Below are positions 32,363 through 44,147 of a stretch of 64,000 nt of DNA, piece after piece. The stretch comes from Haberlea rhodopensis (taxonomy: Eukaryota; Streptophyta; Magnoliopsida; Lamiales; Gesneriaceae), in NCBI GenBank assembly GCA_907163345.1, contig CAJQUN010000051.1:1922001-1986000 (forward strand), in the 5' to 3' direction. The position numbers were made by a program, and so were the translations under genes. Positions within the stretch are counted from its first letter, which is position 1. Each line of letters begins with the position of its first letter. The notes beneath the pieces are model-generated. The model had not been told where the DNA came from, searched no databases, and was given only the letters and a program-made list of their open reading frames with translations.

Positions 32363-32956
32363 CGTATAGAGTACTTATATACACCCGATGATTATATATA
32401 CACATTCATGATGCTCGCATGTGAGCACGATTATACTTGTATATGGGTTGTATATAAAGGCATGAGCCTTTCTCTCTTTCATTCTATGTTACATGCAATT
32501 AAGGGTAGAATTGCTAAATGATATGAGAGTCATTGGTGTATTATGTGGGTGTTGAAACCCACTTTTGTTGTCTTATGTGTGGTGTCTTCCCTGGCTGGGA
32601 ATTTATTTAGTGCTGCTGTATTCTGTTGAGCATTGTGTCTTCCCTGGCCGGGAATTATGTTATGTGTTGTGCTTTTATTTCGGGATAGCTCAATTTATGG
32701 GGAGACTCTGCCTAAATTTTTATAAAAGTCCACAATGTAAAAAGTGGTGTAAAGGGGATGGTAGTGGGCGAACTCTATGAGTCTATTTGTTGTTAGGATG
32801 ATGATCATTATAACATTGAGTATTAAAGAAAATTTTGTAATTGCCATTCAATATTAAAGCATCATCCGAGTTTCCCGATTGATTTTTATTGAAAGCATGT
32901 GCCACGCATAGTGGTTAATACACTAATCAAGGTTTAAGGGCTAGGGGGTCCCTACA
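32363..32956 (+). repeat. Element A 5' LTR, right part
   Basis: Continues from 14171 and ends GGGGGTCCCTACA. It matches 38808-39399 of the 3' LTR almost base for base. It contains two copies of TCTTCCCTGG.TGGGAATT around 32585 and 32637. Confidence 0.88.
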
Positions 32957-32972
32957 TTAGTGGTATCAGAGC
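32957..32972 (+). promoter_or_regulatory. Primer-binding site of element A, initiator tRNA-Met type
   Basis: TTAGTGGTATCAGAGC follows the LTR end directly. Confidence 0.85.
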
Positions 32973-33424
32973 AGTGTTTGCTCATTGGGGCTGTTAAGGG
33001 CCTACGAAATTGTGATTGCACATAATTATGCATGATGGCATTAATGTTGAATGACACAACTAGTTGTTTATGTGCTTTTATGATATGAAAAGTGGTGTTG
33101 CTAACCGTTGTGGTTGCAGGAATCGTGTGCGACGCGATAGGATGTCATTAATGGTAATGTCTGGCACTCCGTATGTTATGTGCCAAGGGATCTGGTTTTT
33201 AAGAAAATCAGGTAAAGGGATATTTTCGAGGTAACATGTCTTGGTATACATATTGACATGCAAGTGGTTGCATATATGTATTTCATGGTTGATGCATAGC
33301 GTATATGGCTATTGTTGCTAACCATGATAGTTGCAGGTTACAGGAAATATGGAGTATAAAAAGGAATGATGATTATACATTCCAGGAGTCTTGTTTATCA
33401 CAGTGAGAATTTTTATACTTACGT

Positions 33425-33642
33425 TTATACCGCTAAAAATGTGGAGCGGGAGGGGGGAGGCTCGCTTGCACATGGAGGTGGGGTATTCCATACTAAGCGA
33501 GGATGAGATACCGCTTGTATGAAGAAGCTTATGCTTATACCGCTAAAAATGTGGAGCGGGAGGGGGGAGGCTCGCTTGCACATGGAGGCGGGGTATTCCA
33601 TACTAAGCGAGGATGAGATACTGCTTGTATGAAGAAGCGAGG
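33425..33642 (+). repeat. Tandem duplication, 110-bp unit, in element A
   Basis: CGCTAAAAATGTGGAGCGGG begins at 33431 and again at 33541. Each copy continues with GGCTCGCTTGCACATGG and CTAAGCGAGGATGAGATA. The units are nearly identical and contain CCGCT...GAGCGGG inverted pairs. Confidence 0.85.
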
Positions 33643-33663
33643 ATGAGATGCCGCTTGTTGTGA

Positions 33664-34185
33664 TGATTCATTTCTTTATGAGGACACGGATGATAGCGGT
33701 GATGTATTCCGCTTTGTCGATTTATATTCATTTCTTTATGAGGACACGGATGATAGCGGTGATGTATTCCGCTGTGTCGATTTATATTCATTTCTTTATG
33801 AGGACACGGATGATAGCGGTGATGTATTCCGCTGTGTCGATTTATATTCATTTCTTTATGAGGACACGGATGATAGCGGTGATGTATTCGGCTGTGTCGA
33901 TTTATATTCATTTCTTTATGAGGACACGGATGATAGCGGTGATGTATTCCGCTGTGTCGATTTATATTCATTTCTTTATGAGGACACGGATGATAGCGGT
34001 GATGTATTCCGCTGTGTCGATTTATATTCATTTCTTTATGAGGACACGGATGATAGCAGTGATGTATTCCGCTGTGTCGATTTATATTCATTTCTTTATG
34101 AGGACACGGATGATAGCGGTGATGTATTCCGTTGTGTCGATTTATATTCATTTCTTTATGAGGACACGGATGATAGCGATGGATG
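33664..34185 (+). repeat. 60-bp tandem array, eight full copies plus a partial, in element A
   Basis: Exact 60-bp period. Core motifs are TTCATTTCTTTATGAGGACA, GATAGCGGTGATG and TATTCCGCTGTGTCGA. Copies differ by single bases (for example 33890 and 34057). AGCGG and CCGCT within a unit are inverted relative to each other. Because 60 is a multiple of three and the unit has no stop in two frames, open frames run through the array on both strands (33648-34250 + and 33603-34151 -). Confidence 0.93.
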
Positions 34186-36918
34186 ATAGCGATGATGTAT
34201 TCCGCTTTGTCGATGATGATGATTCATTCTTCTATGATGATCGGCGATGATTCATACCGCCAGACACATGTATAGCGATGAGACATTCCGCTGTGTCGGT
34301 TGATGATGGTTCACGCCGTTGAGCATATGTATATGATGATTTACGATGACTCATTCTTCTATGAGGATTGGCGATGATTCGTGCCACCGGATATGTTGAT
34401 AGCGATGCCTCTTTCCGCTATTATGTGGACGATGATTCATGCTCAGGTGTATAGCGAGGTTTCATGCCACTTATTATATGACGAGGTGTCATGCCGTCGA
34501 TTCTATAGCGATGGATTGTGCCGCTATGTACTCAGCACAGGATTTTCCCGCCTTCGAGCGATGGGTGCTGATTACGCACTATTATTGAGTGACGGAGACA
34601 TGTATGCCGCTATCTTGTTAGCGATGAGGTATGGGATATTGCTATTCTATTAGCATTATTATAGCTGGCATGCGTTGATATGCATGTTTAATTATGACTA
34701 TTTTACTAGCATGATGATGGATGACATACGTTGATGTACATGGACCGTCACGAGTTGACTAGGTTGTTTAGATGTCATTGTTGACATGTATCGTCACTAG
34801 TTGACGATGCCTTAGATGCCATGAGTGGGCATGTGTCGTCACGGGATGACGATGACGATGGTGTGGGGGATGTCTTATTAGACATGCATCATCGTTACGA
34901 TGAACAATGCGTTGAGTATACGTATTCAGTTGTATGCCTTGGGTGCCAGTGCCGAGCACAAGGTGGTGTTTACGTCACCGATTGACGTGACCCTTATACC
35001 GAGCGGGTTGCTCGAGAAATGAATGGACGTGCTGTACTTGTGATTGTACCGCAGCATATGTTTGAGGTGATCATATTACGAGTGGTGATACCCTTGGGGT
35101 ATGCTCGTTGGAATGGATTTTTGGCCATGTTTTTTACGACAGGAGTAATCATGGAGGAAATTACTCGCTTTCTGTCGATATGACATGTGGTAGACATGGT
35201 CACACCACCCTTGAGGGTGTAGAATGGGTCCTAAAGGAGTAGGATCAGGTTATGTTAAGTACATGGGGACATTGGAGTGTCCAGAGTGTATCGGTATTAG
35301 AGGAATGTTGGGTAAAGACCCACTACTCTATTGATTTTTTCTTCCCACGGTATGGTATGCCGTGCGGAAACGTCCGTCTTGTTGGTAGGTTTGAGGTAAA
35401 CCTAAATAGGCAGAGACTAGTTTGTCTGTCGCGTGTGTGCAGCACCATGATGGGCTTTCTAGAGCCGTTATACTGCTCGTTGGAACCAAGTTTAGCAAAT
35501 CGTAAGGTGATACGATGTGGATTGTGGTGGACTCTAGTAGTCACCACGTCATTTGAGGTTGAGGTTGTGCATGCCTCACTGAAACGTGTATACGTTTACG
35601 TTTAATCTTGGTGAGACTTGTCTGGGACAACTCATAATGTTGGAGTACCTACAAGAGAGTCATCAAGTCGTCGTTGACTCGATCTGGGGAATCCGTGTAT
35701 TTGGGATGCAATGGGTGTTATTGTATCCACTTTTCCGAATGATGGTTCGAGACTAGTGGGTCTCGAGTTCGATGGCACTTCCCTTGTGGGGAAGGAGGTA
35801 GTATTATACCTATTTGGGAATCTTTGAAAGACTCGGTAAGTTGGTGCATGTGGTGTTGATTTTGGGAATCACGCCGTGTTGTTGATCGTCGATTATCATT
35901 CTCCACTGGATGGGAATGACTCAGAATTGACGGTTGTGTTTGGGGCTTAGGGGTATGTTGTAGATACCCGAGCCAAGTGCATTGAGTATGCATGTAGTGT
36001 CTGTGCTTAGGCAGGTATACCGGTGAGTATAGGGATGCCAGTTATCGATTTCTTTTGTCAAGCATAGAGTTATGCTGTGTTTGGGTGGTTAAATCTCTGA
36101 TGAGAGATATGGAACACCTTGAGATTGGGAATCTTCCATGGCACGATAAATTATGAGGAATCGTGAAGTTAGTTGACCCCCTTTGAAGAAGGATTATCTC
36201 GTGTGGGTTGAGGTATTTCCTTGTTGGTGTTTTCCTCCGAGTTATGCGATAGCCTTCCCAAGTTTGGATTGTTAAATCCTAGGATTATCAAGGGATGGCA
36301 GGAATTCGGATTGGTTGGGTGTCGCTGTCGACACAATCGTTGAGGATGCAATAGGTTTATTGCATGTCCTTTCAGAATTTGAAACTCTGTGGAGTCTCGA
36401 TGGTTTATTATTGATCAGGATGTGATTCTTGGAACATCCGGAGGTGGACATCTTGTGAGATGTCTTTTGTGTGAATCTATGGCCGTGAGTTGCCCGATCC
36501 GAGTTGCAGAGGGTGCAACTGCTCCTTGGATGGAGGTGGTCTGTGAAGTGGAAACCAGGTTTGGTATGTGTACACCGTGGTATACTAGTGTTTCCCTCGT
36601 AACGATGTATGTTAGACATCGTGAGTCCTGGTAGAGACGTCATTGAATGATATCTACGATGGAATCAGGAGCGATTCAAATCCTTGCAGTTTCAGTTGAC
36701 TAACGGCTTTTGGATTGTTAGCGTTATGTTGTGCCGACGCTCTTTCGTTTTTGGTGGACTGGAAGGTTTATTTCATTCCAGAGTTTGGTGCGAGGTAGGT
36801 ACCCTCGCGTTTATTAATACGATTCTGATATGGTCAAGAATCGAGGTTATCGCTTCATGTTGTTGTGTAGCCTGGGTGTTACGTGATACACCGGTGCTAA
36901 TTTCGAGGACGAAATTCT

Positions 36919-36933
36919 TTTAGTGGGGGATAT
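36919..36933 (+). promoter_or_regulatory. Polypurine tract of element A
   Basis: TTTAGTGGGGGATAT ends at the LTR start, matching elements C and E. Confidence 0.75.
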
Positions 36934-39399
36934 TTTGATGACCAGGGATTATAGATGTTAATCCCGGAGTGTTAATAACCCCTAAAGTTGTTTTACGTGG
37001 CGATATGGAGAGTAATCGCGATGTTGGGCCTTTTGGGCTCGTTTATTTGGGTAGTTGGGATCGTTGGATCCCGAGGTTGAGATTGTATTCTCATTACGGT
37101 GTAAAACCTAAGAGTTGGGTTTTTGATGTGTCTCGGGATCTTGGGTGCTTTGTGTGGGCACCGGTAGGGGGTTTTGGAGTTAGAGAGAGAGTTTTTTAAA
37201 ACAGATGATTTTTAATGAATCATGATGTATTTGTGGGGCTATTAGTATTTCGGGGTATTTTTGCTATAAATACCAGTTGAACCCGAGATTTTAATTATTG
37301 GAAGCCTTTTTCTCCTCCAACCCGTCACTCTCTCTCCCCGCGTCTGCCCCTTTTCCCGTCGCCCTAACCCCCGCGCGTAAAAGCGCCGCGCCCGCCGCCG
37401 TCCGGCCACCATCCGGCGCGTCCGGACCGCCGCTAGCTTCGTCTCTCCGAGGCGCAGCTTTCCACACCGATAATTCAAAGTTTCGTCGCGATTTGCGTTC
37501 GGATTTTGCAGAAAAGCGCAGATGCCCAAATTCTAGGGTTTATCAGATTTCGACCGTTTTCCTTCCGATTTTCGATTGGGTAACCCTCCTTACCCCTTTT
37601 TCGTTCTTCTCCTGTAATTCCCTGCTATTTGTGGGTGGATTTGCTTCGAATTTCTCGCTGTGTGCGTGAGGTTGTGTTCGAATTTTGGGGGTTTTGGCAG
37701 GGGGGTGATGATTATTGTTATAGATCGATTATTTCAGGTTTTAGGTGAATTATGGTGCTTGGTTGGGTTCGATTTGTGTTGTGGTTCGAAATTGTAGAGG
37801 GTGTTCTTGAACAATTTTCGATAATGTCTCATTCGATTTCCCCTCCCTGCATATCCCCTGCCCCGATTCTTTTAAATAGTTAATTGTCGTGTGTTGGCAA
37901 TATTTTTGTATAAGGGTTATGGGTGTGCTTGAGCATGGGTTGCATGTTCGTAAATAATTGTGAATTATATATCGTATTAGCACATCATTCCTCGGGGCAT
38001 GGAACTCGAGCAAGGTTTGGCTTGGACTTCGGAGATTTAAGGTACGTGCGACGTACGAGCATTACTTTATAGGAGAGCATTGTGAAATGCATAATGTATT
38101 TTGATTGCATTGAATAATTGTGCGTATGGTGATATATATGTGTTGATATAGCTATGGAGCGACCTAATTTTGACATCGCTGCCACAAGCGTGCGTAATAC
38201 TAGAGTAGTATAACCTTACATGATATATGGGGTACTGGTTTTATATGACAATTGTAGGGCATTGAGGTGCCTGAGAATGACTGTGGAATCATGTAATCAT
38301 TGTAAGACATTTGAGATGTCTGAGTATAATGGAGAATTGGTAAAATAAATGCGAGGCATTTGAGCTATCTGTGATTGATAGCGAAGTTGAGAAATCAGTA
38401 TTAGATATTGAGATATCTATATTTGAATGTATAATGAATTTGGAATCATTAATTATTGATATTTGAAAATCAGGCATGCGATGAGTTAATCAATGTGTTG
38501 ATTTACTGATTTTTGAGATTTGATGAGTTTGATGATTGTGAGAACAGGGACAGTACACGGAATCCCGGATGAGGACGTTGCCATCCAGAGAGTATCATTT
38601 AAATTCATTAGTATTTACTTTTGTTGTAAATTATGAGTTTCATTAATGTGATTATGGGATTGTGTGTATTGGTATGCTCACCCCGTTGGGGGCTGTCTCT
38701 GTTGGGGCAGGTGAACAGGTACATCGATGGCTTTGGAGCTGAGCTCGAGCTGTTGATTGGATGTACTCCCAGGATCGTGGTACCAGGGCTTGATGGAGCA
38801 CGGTATCGTATAGAGTACTTATATACACCCGAGGATTATATATACACATTCATGATGCTCGCATGTGAGCACTGTTATACTTGTATATGGGTTGTATATA
38901 AAGGCATGAGCCTTTCTCTCTTTCATTCTATGTTACATGCAATTAAGGGTAGAATTGCTAAATGATATGAGAGTCATTGGTGTATTATGTGGGTGTTGAA
39001 ACCCACTTTTGTTGTCTTATGTGTGGTGTCTTCCCTGGCTGGGAATTTATTTATTGTTGCTGTATTCTGTTGAGCATTGTGTCTTCCCTGGACGGGAATT
39101 ATGTTATGTGTTGTGCTTTTATTTCGGGATAGCTCAATTTATGGGGAGACTCTGCCCAAATTTTTATAAAAGTCCACAATGTAAAAAGTGGTGTAAAGGG
39201 GATGGTAGTGGGCGAACTCTATGAGTCTATTTGTTGTTAGGATGATGATCTTATAACATTGAGTATTAAAGAAAATTTTGTAATTGTCATTCAATGGTAA
39301 AGCATCATCTGAGTTTCCCGATTGATTTTTATTGAAAGCATGTGCCACTCATAGTGGTTAATACACTAATCAAGGGTTAAGGGCTAGGGGGTCCCTACA
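36934..39399 (+). repeat. Element A 3' LTR (2466 bp)
   Basis: Starts TTTGATGACCAGGG (second base substituted from the usual TG) and ends GGGGGTCCCTACA, followed by the TSD GAACC (39400-39404). TATAAATA is at 37265-37272 and GGTACGTGCGACGTACGAGC at 38041-38060. It is uninterrupted and provides the reference for the broken 5' LTR. Open frames 37242-37669 are GC-rich shadows. Confidence 0.9.
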
Positions 39400-39404
39400 G
39401 AACC

Positions 39405-40700
39405 ATCTTCTGCCACTCTGAACTTTGATAACTGACCCTGAAGTACTATCGATGACCATCTCTGAACCTCATCATCCGACCTCTGGCCTTTCCTGATAGC
39501 CTCAAATATGTCTGGCTCAGCCAATAAGGTCGACACTCGCACCGACGACGTGTCCACATCGAAATCATATCCCAGATGGCAATAAGAAGTCATCATAGCT
39601 GATAAACTCATGACATCCTCAGCAGTACTCTTCACCTTCCGACTTAAGGCTTCTGCTATCAAGTTTGCTTTACCAGGATGGTACTCAATTTCACAATCAT
39701 AATCATTGAGTAAATCCATCCATCTTCTTTGCCTCATATTCAGCTCCGCTTGGGTGAATAAGAACTTCAAGCTCTTATGGTCCGTAAAAATGGTAAATGA
39801 AGTACCATATAAATAATGTCGCCAAATCTTCAAGGCGAAAATGATGGCCGCCAGTTCCAGATCATGAACTGGGTATCTGGTCTCATGAGGCTTCAACTAC
39901 CTCGAAGCATAAGCCACCACGTGCTTATCTTGCATCAACACACAACCCAAACCTTGCAGTGATGCATCCGTGTACAAAGCAAACCTCTTATTCTAAGAAG
40001 GAATCACTAATATAGGTGCCGTAGTCAAACGACGCTTCAATTCTTGGAAGCCTTCCTCACAAGCTTCGGACCAATAGAATGAGACTCCTTTCTGAGTCAG
40101 CTGTGTCCACGACTTAGCGATCTTAGAGAATCCCTCGACGAAACGTCGGTAATAACCCGCTAAACCAAGGAAGCTCCGTATCTTGGGTACAGAAGTGGGT
40201 GCAGCCCACTCCATCACAGCTTCAACCTTCTTGGGATCTACAGATATCCCGCTGCTTGATATAACATGACCCAAGAACACCACACTATTCAACCAGAACT
40301 CGCACTTGCTGAGCTTTGCATATAGCTGATGATCCCTAAGGATCTGGAGTACCGTCCTCAAGTGCTTCACGTGTTCCTCTTCGGTCCGGGAGTAAATGAG
40401 TATAACGTCAATGAAAACAATGACAAACTGATCCAGATACGGTTGGAACACCCTGTTCATCAGGCTCATAAAAACAGCTGGGGCATTCGTCACCCCAAAA
40501 GGCATGACTAGGAATTCATAGTGCACATATCTAGTCCTGAAAGCTGTCTTCTGTACATCATCTTCTCTTACTCGAATCTGATGATACCCTGACCTCAGAT
40601 CGATCTTACTGTAGAGCCTCGTACCCTGCAACTGGTCAAATAAATCATCGATCCTCAGAAGTGGATACTTATTCTTCACTGTGGCTTTGTTCAGTTGTCC
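39405..40700 (-). pseudogene. pol: Element B pol: reverse transcriptase and RNase H
   Basis: Tekay/Del-like RT motifs are clear (LYSKIDLRSGYHQI, FLVMPFGVTNAP, IYSRTEEEHVKHL, FLGHVISSSGI, FLGLAGYYRRFV). The catalytic motif reads FIDVILIYS, so the second Asp of the usual FIDD is Val. RNase H follows (RYPVHDLELAAIIFALKIWRHYLYG, FTIFTDHKSLKFLFTQ, YHPGKANLIAEALSRK). In-frame stops lie near 39898 and 39994, and an extra base near 40693 separates this frame from the upstream one. The coding sequence then continues across element A to 12305. Not functional. Confidence 0.9.
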
Positions 40701-41589
40701 TGTAATCGATGCACAGCCGCATCGAACCATCTTTCTTCTTGACAAATAGGACTGGTGCACCCCAGGGCGATGCGCTAGGGCGTATGTAACCCTTATCAAG
40801 GAGTTCTTGCAACTGAACCTTCAACTCCCTTAACTCCGTTGGTGCCATCCTATACGGGGCACGAGAAATGGCAGACGTCCCCAGTAGTAACTCAATCCCA
40901 AACTCGACCTCTCTCGTCGGTGGGATTCCGGGAATCTCTTCCGGAAAGACATCAGGAAACTCCGCCACTACGGACACATCCTCGACCTTTAATTCTTCCT
41001 TCTTTTCAGTAACATCAACAGCATAGATGAGATATCCCATATGGCCTCGTTCCAACAACTGTGCCATCTTGACAGCAGATATCAATGGGATCTTAGAACG
41101 AGAACCATCCCCAAAGAATGTCCACTGGACACCCATATCAGACCTGAATCGGACAGTCCTCTGCCTGCAGTTCACAACTGCCTGATACCTGTTCAGAACA
41201 TCAATACCCACGATGCAGTCAAAATCTGACATTCCCAGAACAATCAAATCTGACCTTAGCTCGTTATCCTCAAAATAAATGAGGCTGTCATAGACAATCC
41301 GATCAGCAATCAAACTTCTTCCAGCGGATGTCAAGACTACAAGAGGCGTGGGCGATGGAGAAGTGCATATGTGGTGCCTTTCCACAAAACTTGTCAACAC
41401 GAAAGAGTGTGACGCACCTGTGTCTAACAATATAAAAGCATGGTGCGTAAATAAAAGACACGTACCCGCTATAACCTCCTCCGGAGCCGCTGTAGCCTGC
41501 TCCCTTGTCAAAGCATATACCTGCCCCTGAGGTGGCCCCATAAGCTGACCTCCAAACTGCATCGGTACAAACGGTGGCCTGTGTTGCAC
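40669..41589 (-). pseudogene. pol: Element B protease and N-terminal reverse transcriptase
   Basis: The aspartic protease motif LLDTGASHSFV (near 41430) is followed by LIVLGMSDFDCIVGIDVL. The RT start has LRELKVQLQELLDKGYIRPS, SPWGAPVLFVKKKDGSMRL and CIDYR. The frame is lost by a one-base insertion at about 40693, giving aberrant residues before a stop at 40669; the next frame carries the rest of RT. All motifs are of Tekay/Del chromovirus type. Confidence 0.9.
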
Positions 41590-42577
41590 TGCTCTGTCTG
41601 CAGGCCTCCCCGTAGAGTTCTGTTGTCCCTCCCGATTGGGACATTGCCGAGCAAAGTGGCCCTTATTACCACAAACATAACAATCGACACAGTCTTTCGT
41701 AGAATGTGGTTGCCCACAAATAGAGCACCGAACCTTCCCAAATCTGTCTCCCTGAGACTGTCCTCTTCCCGACTGGGCATCGTTCCTACGGCTTCCTTTC
41801 CAACGATTCTCGGGCCTCTTACCACTAAACCTCGAAGCCGATGTGTTCCCCCTTTCTTGAACTGATCACCCATTGGCTTCAAATTATCAGAAGTAGATTT
41901 CTGAGGGGGTGCTGGAGGTGGCACGGCATCAGGATATGCACCAACTCCCAGTTCGGCTAGCTCAGCCCGTGAAAGGGCGTCATCAAAGCAAGCAGGGCCA
42001 TAAGTAACCACCCTGTCATACAGTTCCGGCCTCAAACCTTTCCTGAAGTTCCTCATCTTTGCTTGAGTACTTGCGGCGATGTGGGGTACATATCTGAGCA
42101 AAGAACAGTAATGAAGAGCATAATCTGACACAGGCATGTTACCTTGCTTGAGGTTAGTAAACTCATCTTCCTTAGCCTGTCGTGCAGCAGCTGAAAAATA
42201 GCGGGTCAGAAACCGAGTTCTGAACAGCTTCCAATTATTCTTGACCCTGAGCCTCTTGCTCTATCACTGTGGTCTTCCACCACATCAGCACCTTCTTGGC
42301 CAATTGGAACTCCGCTAGCCTTATCCAGGCTGACTTAGCACAAGGAGCCGCCACAAATATCTGTTCGATCCTCTCTAACCACTCCTCAGCTTGTTCCCCT
42401 GTCTCAGTCCCTTCGAACATCGGGGTCGGTATGTCAGGAACTGAGCCAAACTTAGCTCCCCAGGTAGCAACTGTTGCTCAGAAGGTTCCTCGCCCAAGGC
42501 TGGCGTGGTAGGGGATTGGTACGTCCAGCACTTGCATTCACACTAACTGCATCACCCACTTCCACATTTGCGGCCAT
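41590..42577 (-). pseudogene. gag: Element B gag with CCHC zinc knuckle, frameshifted
   Basis: The probable ATG is at 42577 (MAANVEVGDAVS). Gag matrix/capsid motifs appear as MFEGTETGEQAEEWLERIEQIF (42420) and, after a frameshift between 42235 and 42137, as DYALHYCSLLRYVPHIAASTQAKMRNFRKGLRPELYDRV. A second shift near 41850 moves the C-terminus, where a zinc knuckle CYVCGNKGHFARQC lies near 41640-41690. Total length is about 330 codons before protease, usual for this type. Open frames on the plus strand here are shadows. Confidence 0.85.
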
Positions 42578-42767
42578 GCTGCAAGACAAGGGTTAACAAC
42601 AATACCCAAAAGCAGTTCATACAATACATCGTTACAAACCATAACATGTTAGTACAATAGTCATATTCTTTATATGCAACATATGCATAGACCATGTCTA
42701 AAAAGAAGCACCTAACCAACTTATTGCTAAGGCTACCCTTCACTCATTCCCAGGTTTACTAACCACA
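42578..42767 (-). other. Element B 5' leader
   Basis: Short leader between PBS and gag ATG. It is closely related to 46471-46660 in element D. Confidence 0.6.
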
Positions 42768-42783
42768 GCTCTGATACCACTAA
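42768..42783 (-). promoter_or_regulatory. Element B primer-binding site, initiator tRNA-Met type
   Basis: The coding strand reads TTAGTGGTATCAGAGC directly after the LTR end. Confidence 0.85.
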
Positions 42784-44147
42784 TGTAGGGTCTCCCTACC
42801 TTAACAACATTATAATCACATATTATGGATATGCATTCATATCATCTTAGGGTTCGGGTTGTAGCTTTGAGCTAATAGAGTTACAGGCCAAAAATAAAAT
42901 TTCAAAAGCTAAGTAAATACATTCCTGACAATGAATGTTAAAGCGATAGAATTATACTACTCCTAGAGCAGAGACTATTCAAAAATCCTGTATTCCTATC
43001 TTCTTTCATGCTCCCCATAGCTCACTGCCTCAACCCGACCCTTAGTCTTTTAGTCCAAAAGTGTACCTACAGGAACAACCCATCATGAGCATGTACATCA
43101 TTACTTAACCTCATAAAGATAATGGCATATAAATCAATGCATGGAAATAATCGTAACATATACTTCCTGGTTAATCGCATTAACCCACTTTGGTTGTCCC
43201 TGTTTCATAGTCATGCATATAACCATTAGTTCTTGACATAATGATTAAATCATACTTCACATATATGCTCACAATCCACAATGTTATTGAGAAATGGGGA
43301 TGTTTCTGGTCTTGTTATGTCTGCGGAACAATTGGCCCCCTCGCTTAGACATATAGCGGTACTGTGATTACCCCTCGCTACACCTTGATAGTGGATGTAA
43401 TCTCCTCGCTAGCTATGTCAGCGGTAAGTACCTTCCTCGCTTTCCCATAACAACTACCAGTACACTCAATCATTCTCAATAACATAGTTAAACACATACA
43501 TCATCATCATATCATAAACATCATCATCTTATACTTACTTATCATGATCATCATCATGAACATCATATCATCTTCATTCATCATAAGCATCATCATCATA
43601 AACTTACTATCATGATCATCATCATGAACATCATATCATCTTTACTTATCATAATCATCATCATAAACATCATAAATACTTATGCAATCATTGCGTAGTC
43701 ATAGTATAGAAATGTGTTACCGTTCGATGCCCGTACGTTTCTTACGTACCTTAATTCCAAAAGTGGAGAAGTTGGAGAACTTTATCTCCTTGATGTTGTG
43801 GGTACCTGGGATGGTTCTACATAACCATACAAATCGATATTAGAAGCTAAATATAGTCCAATATCCAAAAATCCCACAAAAAAATCAAAAACACACATTT
43901 TTACAGCTCGCGATCGATCGCCGCCCAGGCCCGATCGATCGCGCGATCATACTGGACGATGCTGAAAAATTCAGCTCTTGGCGATCGATCGCCACTTTTG
44001 GCGCGATCGATCGCCAGCCTTGCCGATCGATCGCCCAAATGTGGCGATCGATCGCCAAACGTTACTGGCGCCTACTGGTTGTGCGCGATCGATCGCCAAA
44101 AACGGGCGATCGATCGCCGCTGTCTGTGCGTGGATAAACAACATTTT
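42784..44147 (-). repeat. Element B 5' LTR, first part (interrupted by element D)
   Basis: Plus-strand start TGTAGGGTCTCCCTACC. It contains TCGCTT...AGCGG repeats (43330-43440), an ATC-rich tract (43500-43680), the reversed TACGT box (43726-43750) and eight CGATCGATCG palindromes (43911-44118). It lacks the 59-bp minisatellite of element D. It breaks at ATTTT (44143-44147) and resumes at 51977. Confidence 0.87.
43911..44118. repeat. Eight GCGATCGATCGC palindromes in the element B LTR
   Basis: Copies near 43911, 43932, 43981, 44003, 44022, 44043, 44084 and 44106, forming four pairs about 21 bp apart. Confidence 0.85.

Larger units (their letters stand above)
32973..36918 (+). other. Internal region of element A (no protein domains)
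   Basis: About 3.9 kb. Bases 32973-33420 form a leader. Bases 33421-34660 are repeat-rich (two 110-bp copies, a 60-bp array, then decayed AGCG-rich repeats). Bases 34660-36918 are unique sequence aligning in reverse with element E (55690-58000) at moderate divergence. No gag, protease, RT, RNase H or integrase motif is visible on either strand. The 117-codon frame 35252-35605 (+) and the 91-codon frame 35718-35993 (-) carry no motif I recognise. The region ends with TTTCGAGGACGAAATTC, shared with Tekay-type elements. Confidence 0.7.
12306..39399 (+). mobile_element. Element A: complete gene-less gypsy-type LARD, TSD GAACC, interrupted by a copia element
   Basis: 5' LTR 12306-14171 continues at 32363-32956; internal region 32957-36933; 3' LTR 36934-39399. 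GAACC is duplicated at 12301-12305 and 39400-39404. The PBS is of initiator tRNA-Met type and the polypurine tract is AGTGGGGGATAT. The 3.98-kb internal region encodes no gag or pol domain but ends with CGAGGACGAAAT, a phrase also found just before the LTR of the Tekay-like element D, so descent from or parasitism of such elements is likely. It inserted into the integrase of element B and later received the copia element. Confidence 0.85.

Noticed and set aside
32942..32972. Possible tRNA gene at TGGTATCAGAGC sites
   Set aside because: Only the short tRNA-complementary primer-binding site is present. There is no cloverleaf around it.
33603..34250. 182- and 200-codon repeat proteins on opposite strands
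   Set aside because: Explained by a 60-bp tandem repeat whose period is divisible by three. There is no start context, domain or conservation to support a gene.
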